From: Bedellia somnulentella
Taxonomy: Eukaryota; Arthropoda; Insecta; Lepidoptera; Bedelliidae
Assembly (NCBI GenBank): GCA_963576735.1
Contig: OY755177.1
Location: forward strand, 6,324,001 to 6,388,000
DNA length: 64,000 bases
Direction: 5' to 3'
Shown: piece after piece, positions 21,872-32,912 of the stretch
How positions within the stretch are numbered: the first letter of the stretch is position 1
Layout: each line of letters opens with the position of its first letter
The notes under the pieces: model-generated
What the model was told of the DNA's origin: nothing
Databases searched by the model: none
What the model saw: only the letters and a program-made list of their open reading frames with translations
Program-made: the position numbers and the translations under genes

Positions 21872-22320
21872 AAAATATAAATAAATATGTTCCGAAGGTA
21901 TTATTATAATTCATACATGACACATCGTTATATTTTTCAAAGCCCAAGGATCGCAAGAAACTAAGAAAATATTTTGCAAGTAAAACACAAGTTAGATTAA
22001 AATTTCTTCGCAAACTATGTATTTGATGAAGCTCATTCCAGGTTCCGATGGAGCGTAATGAAAATTTTGTGTGATCATTCCAAAAACATCTTTGATGTTA
22101 ATCCCTGAAGTATTTGTAATGTTTTACGCTGAATAAATTCAAAGAGAGCAATCAGAAAGTTTCCCTTTGTTATGTTACAGTGTTATGTCTTGTCAAATAT
22201 TTAGCGATTTCAGAGAATAATATGCCTAGAGTAAGACTTGCCCGTGAATGGTTTCTTAGCTGCAATTATTCCTTTAAAGTTTAGTAGTGATATACAAAAT
22301 TACAATATACTGTAACACAA
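21872..22320. other. Gene-free stretch
   Basis: No recognisable feature. Confidence 0.5.
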
Positions 22321-22558
22321 CAGTGTCGTGACTAATAACACTACCCCATTCTTTCTCGTGGGTATTCGAAAGAGGCGACTAAGGGTGTTGGAACTTTTAA
22401 GTGATAATTAGGCGATGCATTTGGGATCCATCACCAAAACCCTTTATTTTACACTCATTTGCCCACTCAAATTCCGAAAGTGGCTGAAGAACTTCTTATT
22501 CCAAAGCACTGGCTACCCATTCCATGGTTTTATAGCCATGTGTATATGTATGGATGTA
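22321..22558 (+). repeat. SINE-A copy, diverged but full length
   Basis: CAGTGTCGTGACTAATAACA, GAGGCGACTAAGGGTGTTGG, CTCAAATTCCGAAAGTGGCT and TAGCCATGTGTATATGTATG are in SINE-A order. It faces the next copy (22628-22870) tail to tail. A stray head fragment (GCTGTATAGTGTCGGCT) sits between them near 22589. Confidence 0.85.
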
Positions 22559-22627
22559 GTAATATATAAAATACAATAATATATACTGCTGTATAGTGTC
22601 GGCTACACAGCAAATTTGTGTACAATA

Positions 22628-22870
22628 CAACATACATACATATACTCATGGCCATTAATCCCAAAAAGCGGTAGCCAGAGCTTCAGAGCCTTTGGAAGCC
22701 ACATTTGTAAGTTGATCGGGGATAAGATGGTAGAAAAGAAGCATCGTTGGTGATGGGTCTTCAACCGCATCGCACAAAAATCACTGAAAAGCCCCATACC
22801 CTTAGTCGCCTATAACAACACCCGTGGCTAGAAAGGGGTAGTGATAATCTAAACCGGAACTACAAGGCAC
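22628..22870 (-). repeat. SINE-A copy
   Basis: Tail AACATACATACATATACTCA, then GGGTCTTCAACCGCATCGCA, ACACCCGTGGCTAGAAAGGG and head TCTAAACCGGAACTACAAGG. With 22321-22558 it forms an inverted pair. Confidence 0.9.
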
Positions 22871-23715
22871 TTTATTACAAAAACTAACTAACTATTGCAC
22901 GTCGCAAAGTCACATTCAAAACTTTGGCTAGCCTATTTCAGAATCGAAGTTGTGAACCAAGAATAAAAGTTAAATTATAAGGTAGGCTATGTGGCATAAA
23001 TAAATATTTTACAGGGAAAAAGTCTTTAAAATATCTCCTTTCGTGTAAAATCTTCGGTGGTTAACAAAAGTGCAGGCAAGCTACACTGATCTTTTCACTT
23101 TTTCATCGTTCTGTACAAGCTGTTTCGTATTTAAAATTCGTGAAGTCTTTATGTAAGTTTCACTTAGTGTCTGTTAAAAAAACAAAATTCCTTCAAACGG
23201 AGTTTCAGTCATGAAGTGCTGAAAGTACGCGGTTTGGTCTGAATTCAGTCTCAATGGTTATTCAAAAAATGCAAGCTCTTTCTTAGTCTTTCAAAACTTG
23301 GAAAGACGCAAAGAAACTTCATCCAAGACTACAGCTCTCTTCACAAATGTTTTTGCCATTATACAAACGAGTCTTTTAAGTGTTTTTTTCATATTGCCTG
23401 TTTGCATTGCTTTCATAACACCTTACTTGATTTCAAAAGATGTTAGCTCAATTATTTTTAGCAATCATTAGGGCAGAGATCTGTAGGATTTCATTTAACG
23501 AGCCCACAACCGATTTGTTGCAAATTGTAATGAATTCTTGTCTGGTCTTTTTGATTGTTGTTAATAAATTTTCAATAATATTTAATCTCAAAACATAACA
23601 GATAACAAGGTTATTAGTATGATATATCATTAACACTTTGATAGGCAGTTTATAGAAATCCTGTGGGTTTTAGAACAAAATAAGTATTTTATAGCTAGAT
23701 TACTGTCTCTCAAAT
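22871..23715. other. Gene-free stretch
   Basis: AT-rich unique-looking sequence without a supported gene. Confidence 0.5.
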
Positions 23716-23800
23716 TGTTTGGCCTCCTGGCCCAGTGCTTAAGGGAAACGTTTCTTATTCCGGAAATCACAGGTTCGTTTCCCGATGAAGGCAATAGAGA
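23716..23800 (+). repeat. tRNA-like segment (SINE head)
   Basis: GGCCTCCTGGCCCAGTGCTT (A-box-like TGGCCCAGTGCTT) is followed about 35 bp later by CACAGGTTCGTTTCCCGATG (B-box-like GGTTCGTTTCCC). The spacing fits a tRNA-derived Pol III promoter, but no stable acceptor stem closes, so I call it a SINE head and not a tRNA gene. Confidence 0.55.
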
Positions 23801-23964
23801 GTGTAATGGGTATAGTTGTTTGAGGTCATTAATTTGTAAATTTATTAATAATATCGTAAATCCCATGCCACAATTAACTTGCTTTTTTGATCTGTGCGCT
23901 ACATTTGTATACATAATCATTTATATTAAAAAAAGAAACACATAAATAATTTGTTATTGAAAAA

Positions 23965-24555
23965 ATATATATGTTACAGTCACAGTGATTAAATAGATAT
24001 TATAAATAATAGCTGGTCATTTTAAATAAAAGCCAAATTCAATTAGACAAAGTAATAAATTAACCATTTTATCTGGACGTTATTCATAATAGCGTGTCAT
24101 AGTTAATCAAAGTGCTAGTACGGTCTAGCTGACGATGAAATGAAAAAACTTCTCTATGTAAAATTGTCTTATTGCAAGAAAGGCCGCTGCAGGCGAAGAA
24201 AAGTTATGTTACATTTAACTAGGTTAGGTTAGGTAATGTATAAAACGAGCGAGCGAAGCGCAGCGGAGCGAACACCTTAAATTGACAAATAAAATTTTGA
24301 AGAGTGATTATTATGAAGACAAATCGTTAGAAAGACAACAAATATGATTTAAAATTTTATGTGAGTTAATATGGAACCCAAAAATCTACTTGTTTTATTA
24401 CATTATCCAAGTCTTCAAAGATATTATTTGAAATAGCCAGTAATCTGATTATTTTTTGTAATTTATCATTTTATCTAAATTCAGTAGAGATTGTACATAA
24501 TAGCTAGACAGTATTTATGATATCCAGATTTATTACTCTGACTGTAACATATATA
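23965..24555. mobile_element. Putative MITE, TIRs of ~50-80 bp (TATATATGTTACAGTCA)
   Basis: The left end ATATATGTTACAGTCACAGT and the right end (reverse complement ATATATGTTACAGTCAGAGT) match. Imperfect similarity continues for some tens of bases (ATAAATA, AGCTGGTC/TAGCTATT, AATTCAATTAGA/GAATTTAGA). The word TTCATAATAGC/ACATAATAGCTAGAC recurs internally. No coding sequence. The centre carries a short GC-rich AGCGAGCGAAGCGCAGCGGA run and AGGTTAGGTTAGGT. Confidence 0.65.
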
Positions 24556-25002
24556 TTAAACAGTTTTTATGTACTTCTTAATTCATGAGTTTTTTCATTC
24601 ATAGAATTTAATCACATACATCGTAAACCTTATTAAGTTATTTTATGGATCGTGATTAGGTGTTTCTATTCTAAATATTAAACAAGATAATAAATTTTAA
24701 GTACATTACAGTTGAAATACTTGTAGAAATTAAACACCAAGTTCTCACATGGCAGTATTGGAAAATGTTCGAAAGAGCTATCTTAAAGTATTGATTGGTA
24801 CATCGGCGGATCCGTTCTCTATTAAAGTTTTACAATAAAATGTTTGAGATAGGTTTTCAATCCCGCTATTATTCTGTTGGATCGAAATGGTACGTAATAC
24901 TTGTACCGTTTACTTGGTTTTTTTTAAGTTTAAGAATGAGCTATATACTTACATGTAATTATTAAGTTTGAAGTTTGTAAAAACACAACAAAGGTATAAT
25001 AA

Positions 25003-25150
25003 ACTAGTGGAACGCTCCGGTTTAACAAGATTTCGAAAAGCCTTAAGTTAAAATAGTTAAAGTAAGGAGCAACTTACTACATAAGCTCTGCTAGTGAAAA
25101 TCTTTCATCGGTCTAGCCGTTACATAGTTAGCCAAAACATATAGACATAT
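25003..25150 (+). repeat. Dispersed lepidopteran-type repeat (ACTAGTGGA.CGCTCCGG)
   Basis: AATAAACTAGTGGAACGCTC then CATCGGTCTAGCCGTTACAT and AACATATAGACATATT resemble the abundant 'actagtggatcgctccggcttcgc...cagacagac' repeat. Another start of the same kind lies at 29826 (ACTAGTGGATCGGTCCAGCT). Confidence 0.55.
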
Positions 25151-25295
25151 TTACCGTATATATACACTAATATGCATATTGTAAAAAGTGGTTATTTTAA
25201 TATTGCAGATATTCTTATTTATAAAACGTAAAATAAGATGTAAGAATTATTAAATATTTTTCACCGATACAACCGCATAATGAAACATTTATTAA

Positions 25296-25418
25296 CATTG
25301 TTGGAGATAGGGTTCTTGTCACATTGCCCATCAATCAGTTAAAAGCCCCAGTATCCATAGTCACCGCGCACGACACCTATAGGAAAAAAATGGGTTGTGC
25401 TATTTAAAGCCGTTGTGC
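25296..25418 (-). repeat. SINE-A copy, degenerate head half
   Basis: CATTGTTGGAGATAGGGTTC, GTTAAAAGCCCCAGTATCCA, GCACGACACCTATAGG and AATGGGTTGTGCTATTTAAA are diverged SINE-A blocks in minus orientation. Confidence 0.6.
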
Positions 25419-25490
25419 TATTTAAAAACAAAGCTCTTTTTAATTTGTAATCTAAATTATAAAAAAACAGGACATCTTGCAAATAAAGAA

Positions 25491-25746
25491 CATACATACA
25501 TACATCATACATATACTTACGGCTATAAATCCCTAGAAGGGTTAGCCAGAGCTAAGGAATTAGGAATTTCTCAGCCACTTTTGGAAAGTTAAGTGGGGAA
25601 AAGATGGTAAAATAAAGGTTGTTGGTGATGGGTCTCCAACCTCATCGCCCAAAAATCCCTTAAAAGCCCCAATACCGTTTGTAGCCTCTTACGTACACCC
25701 ACCGGAAGAAATGGGGTAGTGCTATTCTAAGCCGACACTACACAGA
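25491..25746 (-). repeat. SINE-A copy, full length
   Basis: (CATA)n tail, TACTTACGGCTATAAATCCC, GGTCTCCAACCTCATCGCCC and head CTAAGCCGACACTACACAGA. TACGTACACCCA subtype. Confidence 0.93.
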
Positions 25747-26144
25747 AATAAATAGAATGCTAATAAACAAAAACAAAACACTTCACGCTAATCAAAACCC
25801 CTACAAAAATATTTAAATATCCTTAGTGCAAGAAATCTTAACGCGATCATTCATCGCAAATAAGTTGTAATATCGTCACTGGAGGCGACAGAGTAGGGTG
25901 CTGTAGAGACGCGATAAAGAAATTACACGGAATACGAATGTTGCCGCTCTTCAGTTTTATTGCTCTGTGTTATGAATACATGAGTTATGAACGCCATTCC
26001 GATTGTCTTATTTCAGTGGAGCGTTGATAAGCTCTTCGCGTAATAACTCTTGCAAATGAAAAAGGGCTTTTTGCAACGCCTTACTTAATTTTAACTCAGC
26101 TTGCGTTGGTTGAATTGGTTACGTAATATCTTCATCACTGTTGA

Positions 26145-26320
26145 ACATACATTCAAATACTCGTGGCCATAAATCCCAAAGAGAGGTAGCCAGAGCATTA
26201 GAGATAGAAACTCTTCAACCATATTTGGTATATATAGTTGCCTCGTAGTAGTTACGATACCCGGGGGTAGAAGGGCAAGTGAAAGGTAGTGACATTCTTA
26301 GCCGGCACTCACTACACGGC
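26145..26320 (-). repeat. SINE-A copy with large internal deletion
   Basis: Tail (ACATACATTCAAATACTCGT) and 3' block are followed, after a jump, by GATACCCGGGGGTAGAAGGG and head TTCTTAGCCGGCACTCACTA. The central B-box-like part is missing. Confidence 0.8.
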
Positions 26321-27659
26321 TCTTGAAGATGCCATTAAAAGTCAAAAAAGAGAAGGTACTTAAGATGGACTAAGGTATGCTTTATTGAAGAAACCGTAAT
26401 TATTTTTATTTTATATAATACATTAAATATCTAACAATACGAGTAATCATATCAACGTCGTAAAAGAACCTATCAAGCAAAGTCTTTAGGACATAAAAAG
26501 ATCCTAAAAGTCTGACAACCTCACACTTATCGGAGCCTTATTTTTACTTCTTTTGGAATTCAATTTGTTTTACAAATTGAAAGAACCTTTTTTAACAAGA
26601 CCAGCTGAAATTTTCTTTAAGGGTCTTAGTTTATATTAACAACAAAAAAAATGCTTTACACTTAAGATCTCAGTGTATACAATTCATAATTCGAAGTTAA
26701 ATAGCTATGTTTTGAAAGAAAAAAGACATAACTCACTATGCTCATATTACTGTATCCTGTTTTCAGCAGTCAAGCACAACCCTAACTAGGCCGGTTAGTC
26801 TGCAATAACAAAAGTGTACAACTACTTTGGTGAGAAAACTTGTCTCCTTTGTCGTTGGCAAGAAGTAAAGTACAGGAGTATCTTATCCTATCTTCGTAAA
26901 TACAGTTGTAAGTTGATGTAGTACATACTCGTACAATAATATTATTTGGTTAATACAAATAGTAGTGATTTGTGTACTAAAACTAAAAATCCAATTATTT
27001 GGATAAGTAAGGAAATATATTATCTTGGTAAAATTAGCTAACTAATTAGCTAATTAGAGCAAGAGGTATATTTGTTATAACTCTTAAAATGACTCAACTT
27101 TTTCAGAAAAGTAATAAAACCAACTAATTCATTTTCCTCATATGTAGACGACGAGTTAATCAATTAACCAGCTATCCCTCGCAAAGTCTAATCTAAATGG
27201 GTATTTCACTTGTAGTTAGTAACAAGCGATACGCGAGATCGTCGGTCCACTCAAACACGTACCAGTTTCACAAATCTAATTTTTTCGCTCACGAGAATTC
27301 CTTTTTGAGCGCTATCGGAATCCAGAACTGAGGCTACGCCAATTTGTTCCCGCCTTTCTATCTTTTAGACTTTTTGTCTTAACTGCTTGAACCGCGTGTT
27401 TTCGACGTCTGCAGAATGTCATATTCTTCATTTCTTGAAAGCTCGTTTTGATTCTAATTTTGATAAGAGGAAATAAGAGGAAGATTATTAGAGGAAAATT
27501 GGTAAGGCGTTAATTATATTATAAAGCTGCTTTAAATAAACAGTAAGCTAAATAATTTATTTTAACATGTTTTGGTATTTAACTATTTACCTACAGTATC
27601 GACCTCGTATCTGTGTCGGGCAACGCGCAACGTAAAGTTTTGTTGTAAATAATTAAATC
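26321..27659. other. Gene-free stretch with a GC-richer unique block
   Basis: No coding features are supported. 27180-27430 is GC-richer than its surroundings (GCGATACGCGAGATCGTCGG, CTTGAACCGCGTGTTTTCGA) and shows no repeat match in the window. It is a candidate for conserved non-coding sequence, on composition only. Confidence 0.4.
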
Positions 27660-27710
27660 CATGCATATTAGTTCCGGATGGGGTAGATGGGTAGACAGAG
27701 ACTAGAGACT
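27660..27710 (-). repeat. RTE LINE 3' tail, solo and diverged
   Basis: CATGCATATTAGTTCCGGAT and GGGTAGACAGAGACTAGAG match the reverse complement of the RTE 3' end (CTCTGCCTACCCC...GGAATTAATGGCG). Confidence 0.65.
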
Positions 27711-27875
27711 GACAAATTATTGCATCAAAATCGGAAAATGGATCTCTTAGTCAAAAAGTGAAGATACCTATAAACCTTTTTAACTGATATTTAACGACAC
27801 CCCTCACGATAAATTTTCACAAAAAAGAACATCATATACTATATTTCGGAAAAGTACCGTTATAAAGTACCGTTT

Positions 27876-28130
27876 GCTGTGTGGTGTCGGCTTAGAATAA
27901 CACTACCCCATTTCTTCCGGTGGGTGTACGTAAGAGGCGACTAACGGTATTGGGGCGTTCAAGGGATTTTTGGGCGATGCGGTTGGAGACCCATCGGCAA
28001 CAACCTTTATTTTTACCATCTTTTCCCCACTCATCTTTCCAAAAGTGGCTGAATAACTTCTAGTTCCTTAGCTCTGGCTACCCCTTCTTGGGATTTATAG
28101 CCGTGAGTATATGTATGTATGTATGTATGT
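27876..28130 (+). repeat. SINE-A copy, full length with TSD
   Basis: Head GCTGTGTGGTGTCGGCTTAG to TATAGCCGTGAGTATATGTA plus (TGTA)n. GTACCGTT precedes the head, with one extra T between, and also follows the tail, which fits a short target duplication. A clean reference copy: A-box-like GGCTTAGAATAA near the 5' end, B-box-like GCGGTTGGAGACCC in the middle, and an RTE-like 3' end. Confidence 0.94.
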
Positions 28131-30048
28131 ACCGTTATAAGTATTTTATTGCAGCACTTAATCACTTTTCTAATTTTGACATACGAAATGACCACTTTCT
28201 AGCTAGACCACAAGCATTTACGAGACAGACAGGCATGACGAAACCATAGTTCTTGTTGCCCAAGAAACCCTTATAAAAAGTGTTTGTGTGCCAATGTAAA
28301 GTATATTTGATTGCATTACATTTTATTACTTTCTTAAGTTAACGTATGTAAATTCCTGAGAAACATGTAACTAGAACTGATATTAGTGTACCAGGCCTTG
28401 TCTGTGGCCGGACGACTCCGGGGAAGGGTGGCAAGAGGGGCGGGGATCCAACTACCTGAATTTCCGTTTTTATCTCCTCTATGCTAATCGAAAACTACAA
28501 CCCAACTTCGTACCTTTTACAATATATTGCGCCTTTTACGTGAGATAACCCTTGGTGATGAGAAATTTTACTTAGAATAGGCACGTCGCTGAATGTGCCC
28601 AGTGTCCGATTTTCCTCTTTCTACGAGTAGTAATGAATACATTAAAAAACAAGTCAACTTTAAAAGGTGTCGAAAGAAACTACTGAACTGTGTTATTAAC
28701 CACAAAGAACTATATACGAATATGTACTTGTATCCATCAGCATTTTTATATTACAAAGGGTGGAAAATTGACCATCGGAATCATCCAGATATCCGTCGAA
28801 TAAATTATCTCAATAATAAATGGTTTCACTATTCGGTTAAAAATAATACGTTTAATATTTCAATCAATTGTGTAGTCATCATTGGTGAAAGAATAAAAGA
28901 GATTATATGAAAGATGATGGAATTGCTCAACATCAGCATTATTTTACTAATAAAATAATTGTAAGATGAAGATTTGGAAATGTTGTCACTGTCCACGGCG
29001 CCTGACCTAACTGATAACTGAATCTTAATGAGATTTAACTTAGTAACTTACTAAATGAGACACGATGTAAACCAGTGTCCTGTCTCATTTTGGTTTGATT
29101 CTTTTTGCTTCGTTTATTTTAAAAACAATTGCCTAAAACTAGTTCAAACTCCTAAGTTACATTTATAATGCAGACATGAACCTCATACAATTTCAATATT
29201 CGTCCATAACAAGGCTTAATAAAATACTTGAAATTTTCGCAGTCTATTTAACACAAAGCAAATTTATATTGAAGGCAGCTTTTATTCGAAGTTGACCCGA
29301 AAATAAAGTCAGTCTATAATTTAATCTTGGAAAAAGGTATCTATTTTCCAAGCGAGGTGCTCGATAAAAGGCGCGACCCTTAGCAAAGAAGGTGTCTTCT
29401 ATTCACACATTATATTTTTAGGACAATATTACTTAGATACGAATAACATAATGGGATTTTCCTACTTTTATCATTTTCTCTCATATTGTGGCTTTATTCA
29501 ATCGTTTTAGGGTCGACAGTTTTTGGTAAAAAACATATAAGGTAAAATTTTTTGAAGTTGTTTCGTTTTATGATTGACTGTATTTGAAAGAATATTATTT
29601 CTCGGTAATACAAACTAAAAACTTGAATTGTATTTATGGTGGAATGGTCGTCTAATGCGTTAGTTTGCAACCTGCCTACAAATGGGACGACTCCGATATC
29701 ATAATTGGAAGTACATTTAGTTACATGACCTTGTAACACAAATATGTTGAATGATATGAAAAGCCTGAAAAGCTTATCAAGAGATAGCTAAAAAAAGTAT
29801 TTTTAAGTTGTAAAGCGTTTTATTAAAAACTAGTGGATCGGTCCAGCTTCGCACGGGTAGCGAATATCTGAGGTTTCTTCAATCACTGCTCAAGCTTAGT
29901 GAAGTTTAGCGCAATGATTGCAATTTATCAGTGTAGCTTTGTGATTTTGAATGTGCTTTAATTAACGGTTCAGTATTTGCGTCGTTAAGCAAATTTTCAG
30001 GTTGAATTAAGGTTGACTATAACGCTAGGAATTATTTATAACAATCTC
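28131..30048. other. Gene-free stretch; one dispersed-repeat start at 29826
   Basis: No gene. 28395-28450 is unusually GC-rich (GGCCGGACGACTCCGGGGAA). The 105-codon plus-strand frame at 28593-28910 lacks any recognisable domain. 29826-29875 (ACTAGTGGATCGGTCCAGCT...) is the start of a common lepidopteran-type repeat. Confidence 0.45.
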
Positions 30049-30627
30049 AAAAAACCGACTTCATAGTTGGAAAAACAACCGAAAATAAACAATCTAGTAC
30101 TAAAAAGTACGAAATAAGTATTTTAGTTGAATATGAGTACTGTGATTAATACCTTAGCAATTTCTTTATTCCACACGCGTCAGTTCAACCTACCTAAATC
30201 TTAAAATTCTCTTATATTAATTTGTGAGCCGGTGCCAGCCTCGATGATAATTGATAATAAGAAGTGTGTAATTCGCACTTCATATAATACATGTAAAATG
30301 TAGGGTACGTTGTAGTTGTAGGGTAAATTGATTTTTGTACGTATTATCATTTAAAACGTTAGGCGATAGATATATATTGTTTAGATTGTAATAATCAGAG
30401 ATAGATGGCAGGGTGAATTTACTTTTGTTTGTCTGGCACCGACTCAAAAATTAATTTAAGAGAATTGTAATATTTAGGTAGGTTGAACTGACGCGTGTGG
30501 AACAAAGAAATTGCTAAGGTATTAATCACAGTACTCATATTCAATTAAAAAACTTATCTCGTACTTTTTAGTACTAGATTGTTTATTTTCGGTTGTTTTT
30601 CCAACTATGAAGTCGGTTTTCTTTTTT
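30049..30627. mobile_element. Foldback DNA element with ~190-bp inverted repeats
   Basis: The left arm (30049-30238) starts AAAAAACCGACTTCATAGTT and ends GAGCCGGTGCCA. The right arm (30434-30627) is its reverse complement with scattered differences and small gaps, starting TGGCACCGACTC and ending ACTATGAAGTCGGTTTTCTT. Shared blocks include GAACTGACGCGTGTGGAA and AATTGCTAAGGTATTAATCA (right-arm strand). The ~195-bp centre has no open frame. 37375 has an isolated AAAAAACCGAC word. No clear target duplication was found, so the superfamily is open. Confidence 0.88.
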
Positions 30628-30884
30628 AAATTATGATGAGTGAGAGTATTAAAAACGTAAAAGTAAACAAATATAATCAGAATGCTCCAAACTTCTAAGC
30701 TATCAGTAGTTACACGTGTTAATGTGAGTCAACTATAAAAGATAGACATCATGTTGCTGGGGGATATTTTTGGATATTTTTTTGCAAAATATTTCCGTTA
30801 TATATGATTTCTATGTTTCTTTAACCATTAAGGTTGCAAACGTGACGAAAGCTTAAAAATGGAGTAACTTTTCCCGTTTTTCCA

Positions 30885-31110
30885 AAATTCCCCTTCGCTA
30901 CTCTGCTGAAAAGTATAATATAACCTGCCCAGGAGTATGAAGAATAATTGTGCCAAGTTTCGTTTAAATCCGTCGAGTAGTTTTCGTTTCCATAAGAATT
31001 TGTTCATTATGGAAATCGACAGACAGACAGATAGACAGACAAAAATTTTACTGATTGCAGTTTTGGCATCAGTATTGATCACTAATCACCCCCTGATAGT
31101 TATTTAGTCA
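30885..31110 (+). repeat. Dispersed repeat with TCCGTCGAGTAGTTTTCG and GACAGACAG motifs
   Basis: GAAGAATAATTGTGCCAAGT, TTAAATCCGTCGAGTAGTTT and a GACAGACAGACAGATAGACA run, then ATTACTGATTGCAGTTTTGG-like sequence ending near CACCCCCTGATAG. This is the style of an abundant arthropod repeat that is often mistaken for coding sequence. There is no open frame of note. Confidence 0.55.
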
Positions 31111-31376
31111 TAAGTATAGATAATATGTTTTTTCTTTAGGCGCATAAAAGGTATGTATGATTAAACAATAAGTTTTTATTTTGTTTATTATGTTTTTAAT
31201 AACATGTGATTAAAAATCTGACACAGGCAATATACGCGTACTATGATTAGTTTAATTAATAAATATTATTCAAAACCGCAACAGTTTCTTCCCATTTTAA
31301 AAGAAAATTATTAACTTTCTAGGGGTTAACTTGATCTGGGTAATGTGTCCGTATATATTATTTGTCATTTTCATTA

Positions 31377-31489
31377 TACATACATACATCTACTTACGGT
31401 TATAAATCCCTTAACGGGGTAGCCAGAGCTTTGGAATGAGAAATTCCTTAGCTACTTTTGGAAGTTGACTGGGGAAAAGATGCTAATAA
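31377..31489 (-). repeat. SINE-A copy, 5'-truncated
   Basis: Tail TACATACATACATCTACTTA, CGGTTATAAATCCCTTAACG, GGAAGTTGACTGGGGAAAAG; the centre and head are missing. It has the same CCCTTAACGGGGTAG variant as the copy at 47085-47334. Confidence 0.85.
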
Positions 31490-32121
31490 TAATTTATTAT
31501 GTTACTTAACGTCAATTACAATAAAGTCTAAATATTATAAATATATATTTAAACCTTTTGGAGATAAAATGAGTTTCCAAATACATTAAAAACCTTGAGT
31601 ACTTACAGTTACCAATAATATCCAGACGTAATCCATATCACAAAACAGACAAAAACGAAAACACTTTTTTTTAACATCTTTAAGCGTTCTAGTTCTCAAA
31701 AAATCAAGTATCGTGGAACAAAAATTATGGTAAAAGATGGTTGTATTCCCTCGTCGTATCCAAGTGTAATGGTTTGTAAAATATTGAGGACATAAATAAT
31801 AGCAGTGTCGTGTATAACAGCACGTCTGGCGTCTACCTGCACCCGTAAATCATGCGGGATTCATTTCTTACATTGCACACTCGCAAAGCGGGTTATTAAA
31901 AATATAACACCTTTCTTGTGTTGCATACGAATAGAAATGTGTTATGATTCCACTAATCGGATACAATAAAAAAGTTATGAACATATTTCTGTTTTAGGGA
32001 CAAAAAGGGCAAAAGAAAAAAAAACTGTATTTGCTTAAATTATACAGGTAGATATAAATGCTATTGAGGATCTAGAATTTAAAGTTTGGGTATAAATTTA
32101 GTGAGTCTGTAAATACAACAG

Positions 32122-32125
<4 letters not shown>
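31490..32125. other. Gene-free AT-rich stretch
   Basis: Nothing recognised apart from AT-rich sequence. Confidence 0.5.

Positions 32126-32162
<37 letters not shown>
32126..32162. repeat. (TA)n microsatellite
   Basis: About 18 uninterrupted TA units. Confidence 0.97.
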
Positions 32163-32166
<4 letters not shown>

Positions 32167-32225
32167 GCATTTACATATACAAATATATGTATAAAATAGT
32201 TATATGTATGTAGTAAATCATCCAA

Positions 32226-32402
32226 GCTGTGTAGTGTCGGCTTAGAATAGCACAACCCCATTTCTTCCTGTGGGTGTACGTAAGAGGCGACTAACGGTAT
32301 TGGGGGCTTTAAAGGGATTTGGGCGATGCGGTCGGAGACCCATCACCAAAAACCTTTATTTCAATATCTATTCCCCATGCAACTTCCATAGGTGGCTGAG
32401 AC
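32226..32402 (+). repeat. SINE-A copy, 3'-truncated
   Basis: Head GCTGTGTAGTGTCGGCTTAG through GGTCGGAGACCCATCACCAA to TAGGTGGCTGAGA. It then changes abruptly to unrelated sequence (CCAGAATCTGCTGTGCCACC), losing the RTE-like tail. Confidence 0.9.
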
Positions 32403-32653
32403 CAGAATCTGCTGTGCCACCCTTCATGAACTTTCTAGATTTCTGCATTATGATGGTAGGATGCTAGATGGTATGCCCTTGATTTTATTGAAGAATGGGA
32501 AGACACTTATTGCGTCAATCACACTAGAGCCGACTAATCTATTGTGTTCTACGTAGAAAGCTGGAATTGCGGCTACTGATACTGCGAGTCCAAAAACCAA
32601 TTTTGAACCTATCTTTTACATTGTATATGATACCAATATTAATACATTTCTTA

Positions 32654-32912
32654 GCTTAATTCCGCTAAATACCTGCAGTCTTCATGCAACATGCACTGTG
32701 CACCGCCGCCCTCCCACAGTCGAGCAGTAGACAGTTCGGCAGCTGACCACCGAGTTGACTCGTGTGGAGTCGAAACGCGTCGCATATTTGTGGTTGCCTG
32801 TGGTTTTCGCTTGCGGGCGTGTGTGTGGTGCATTGTCTGCTTTTCGATTTCTTGTAAATGGAAGGGCGGGCGGTGCACAGTGCAAGACTGCAGGTATTTA
32901 GCGGAATTAAGC
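32654..32912. mobile_element. GC-rich hairpin element (259 bp) with ~55-bp inverted repeats
   Basis: The left arm GCTTAATTCCGCTAAATACC TGCAGTCTT...GCACTGTGCACCGCCGCCCT is matched by the reverse complement of the right arm, which lacks only the ten bases CATGCAACAT. The ~150-bp centre is GC- and CpG-rich (GTCGAAACGCGTCGCATATT, GCTTGCGGGCGTGTGTGTGG), unlike anything around it. Five overlapping open frames on both strands (32651-33015) are by-products of this composition and the palindrome. I see no target duplication and do not recognise the family. Confidence 0.8.

Noticed and set aside
24220..24236. AGGTTAGGTTAGGT as an insect telomere (TTAGG)n or telomere-seed sequence
   Set aside because: Only about two and a half units, inside a MITE-like element; too short to mean anything on its own.
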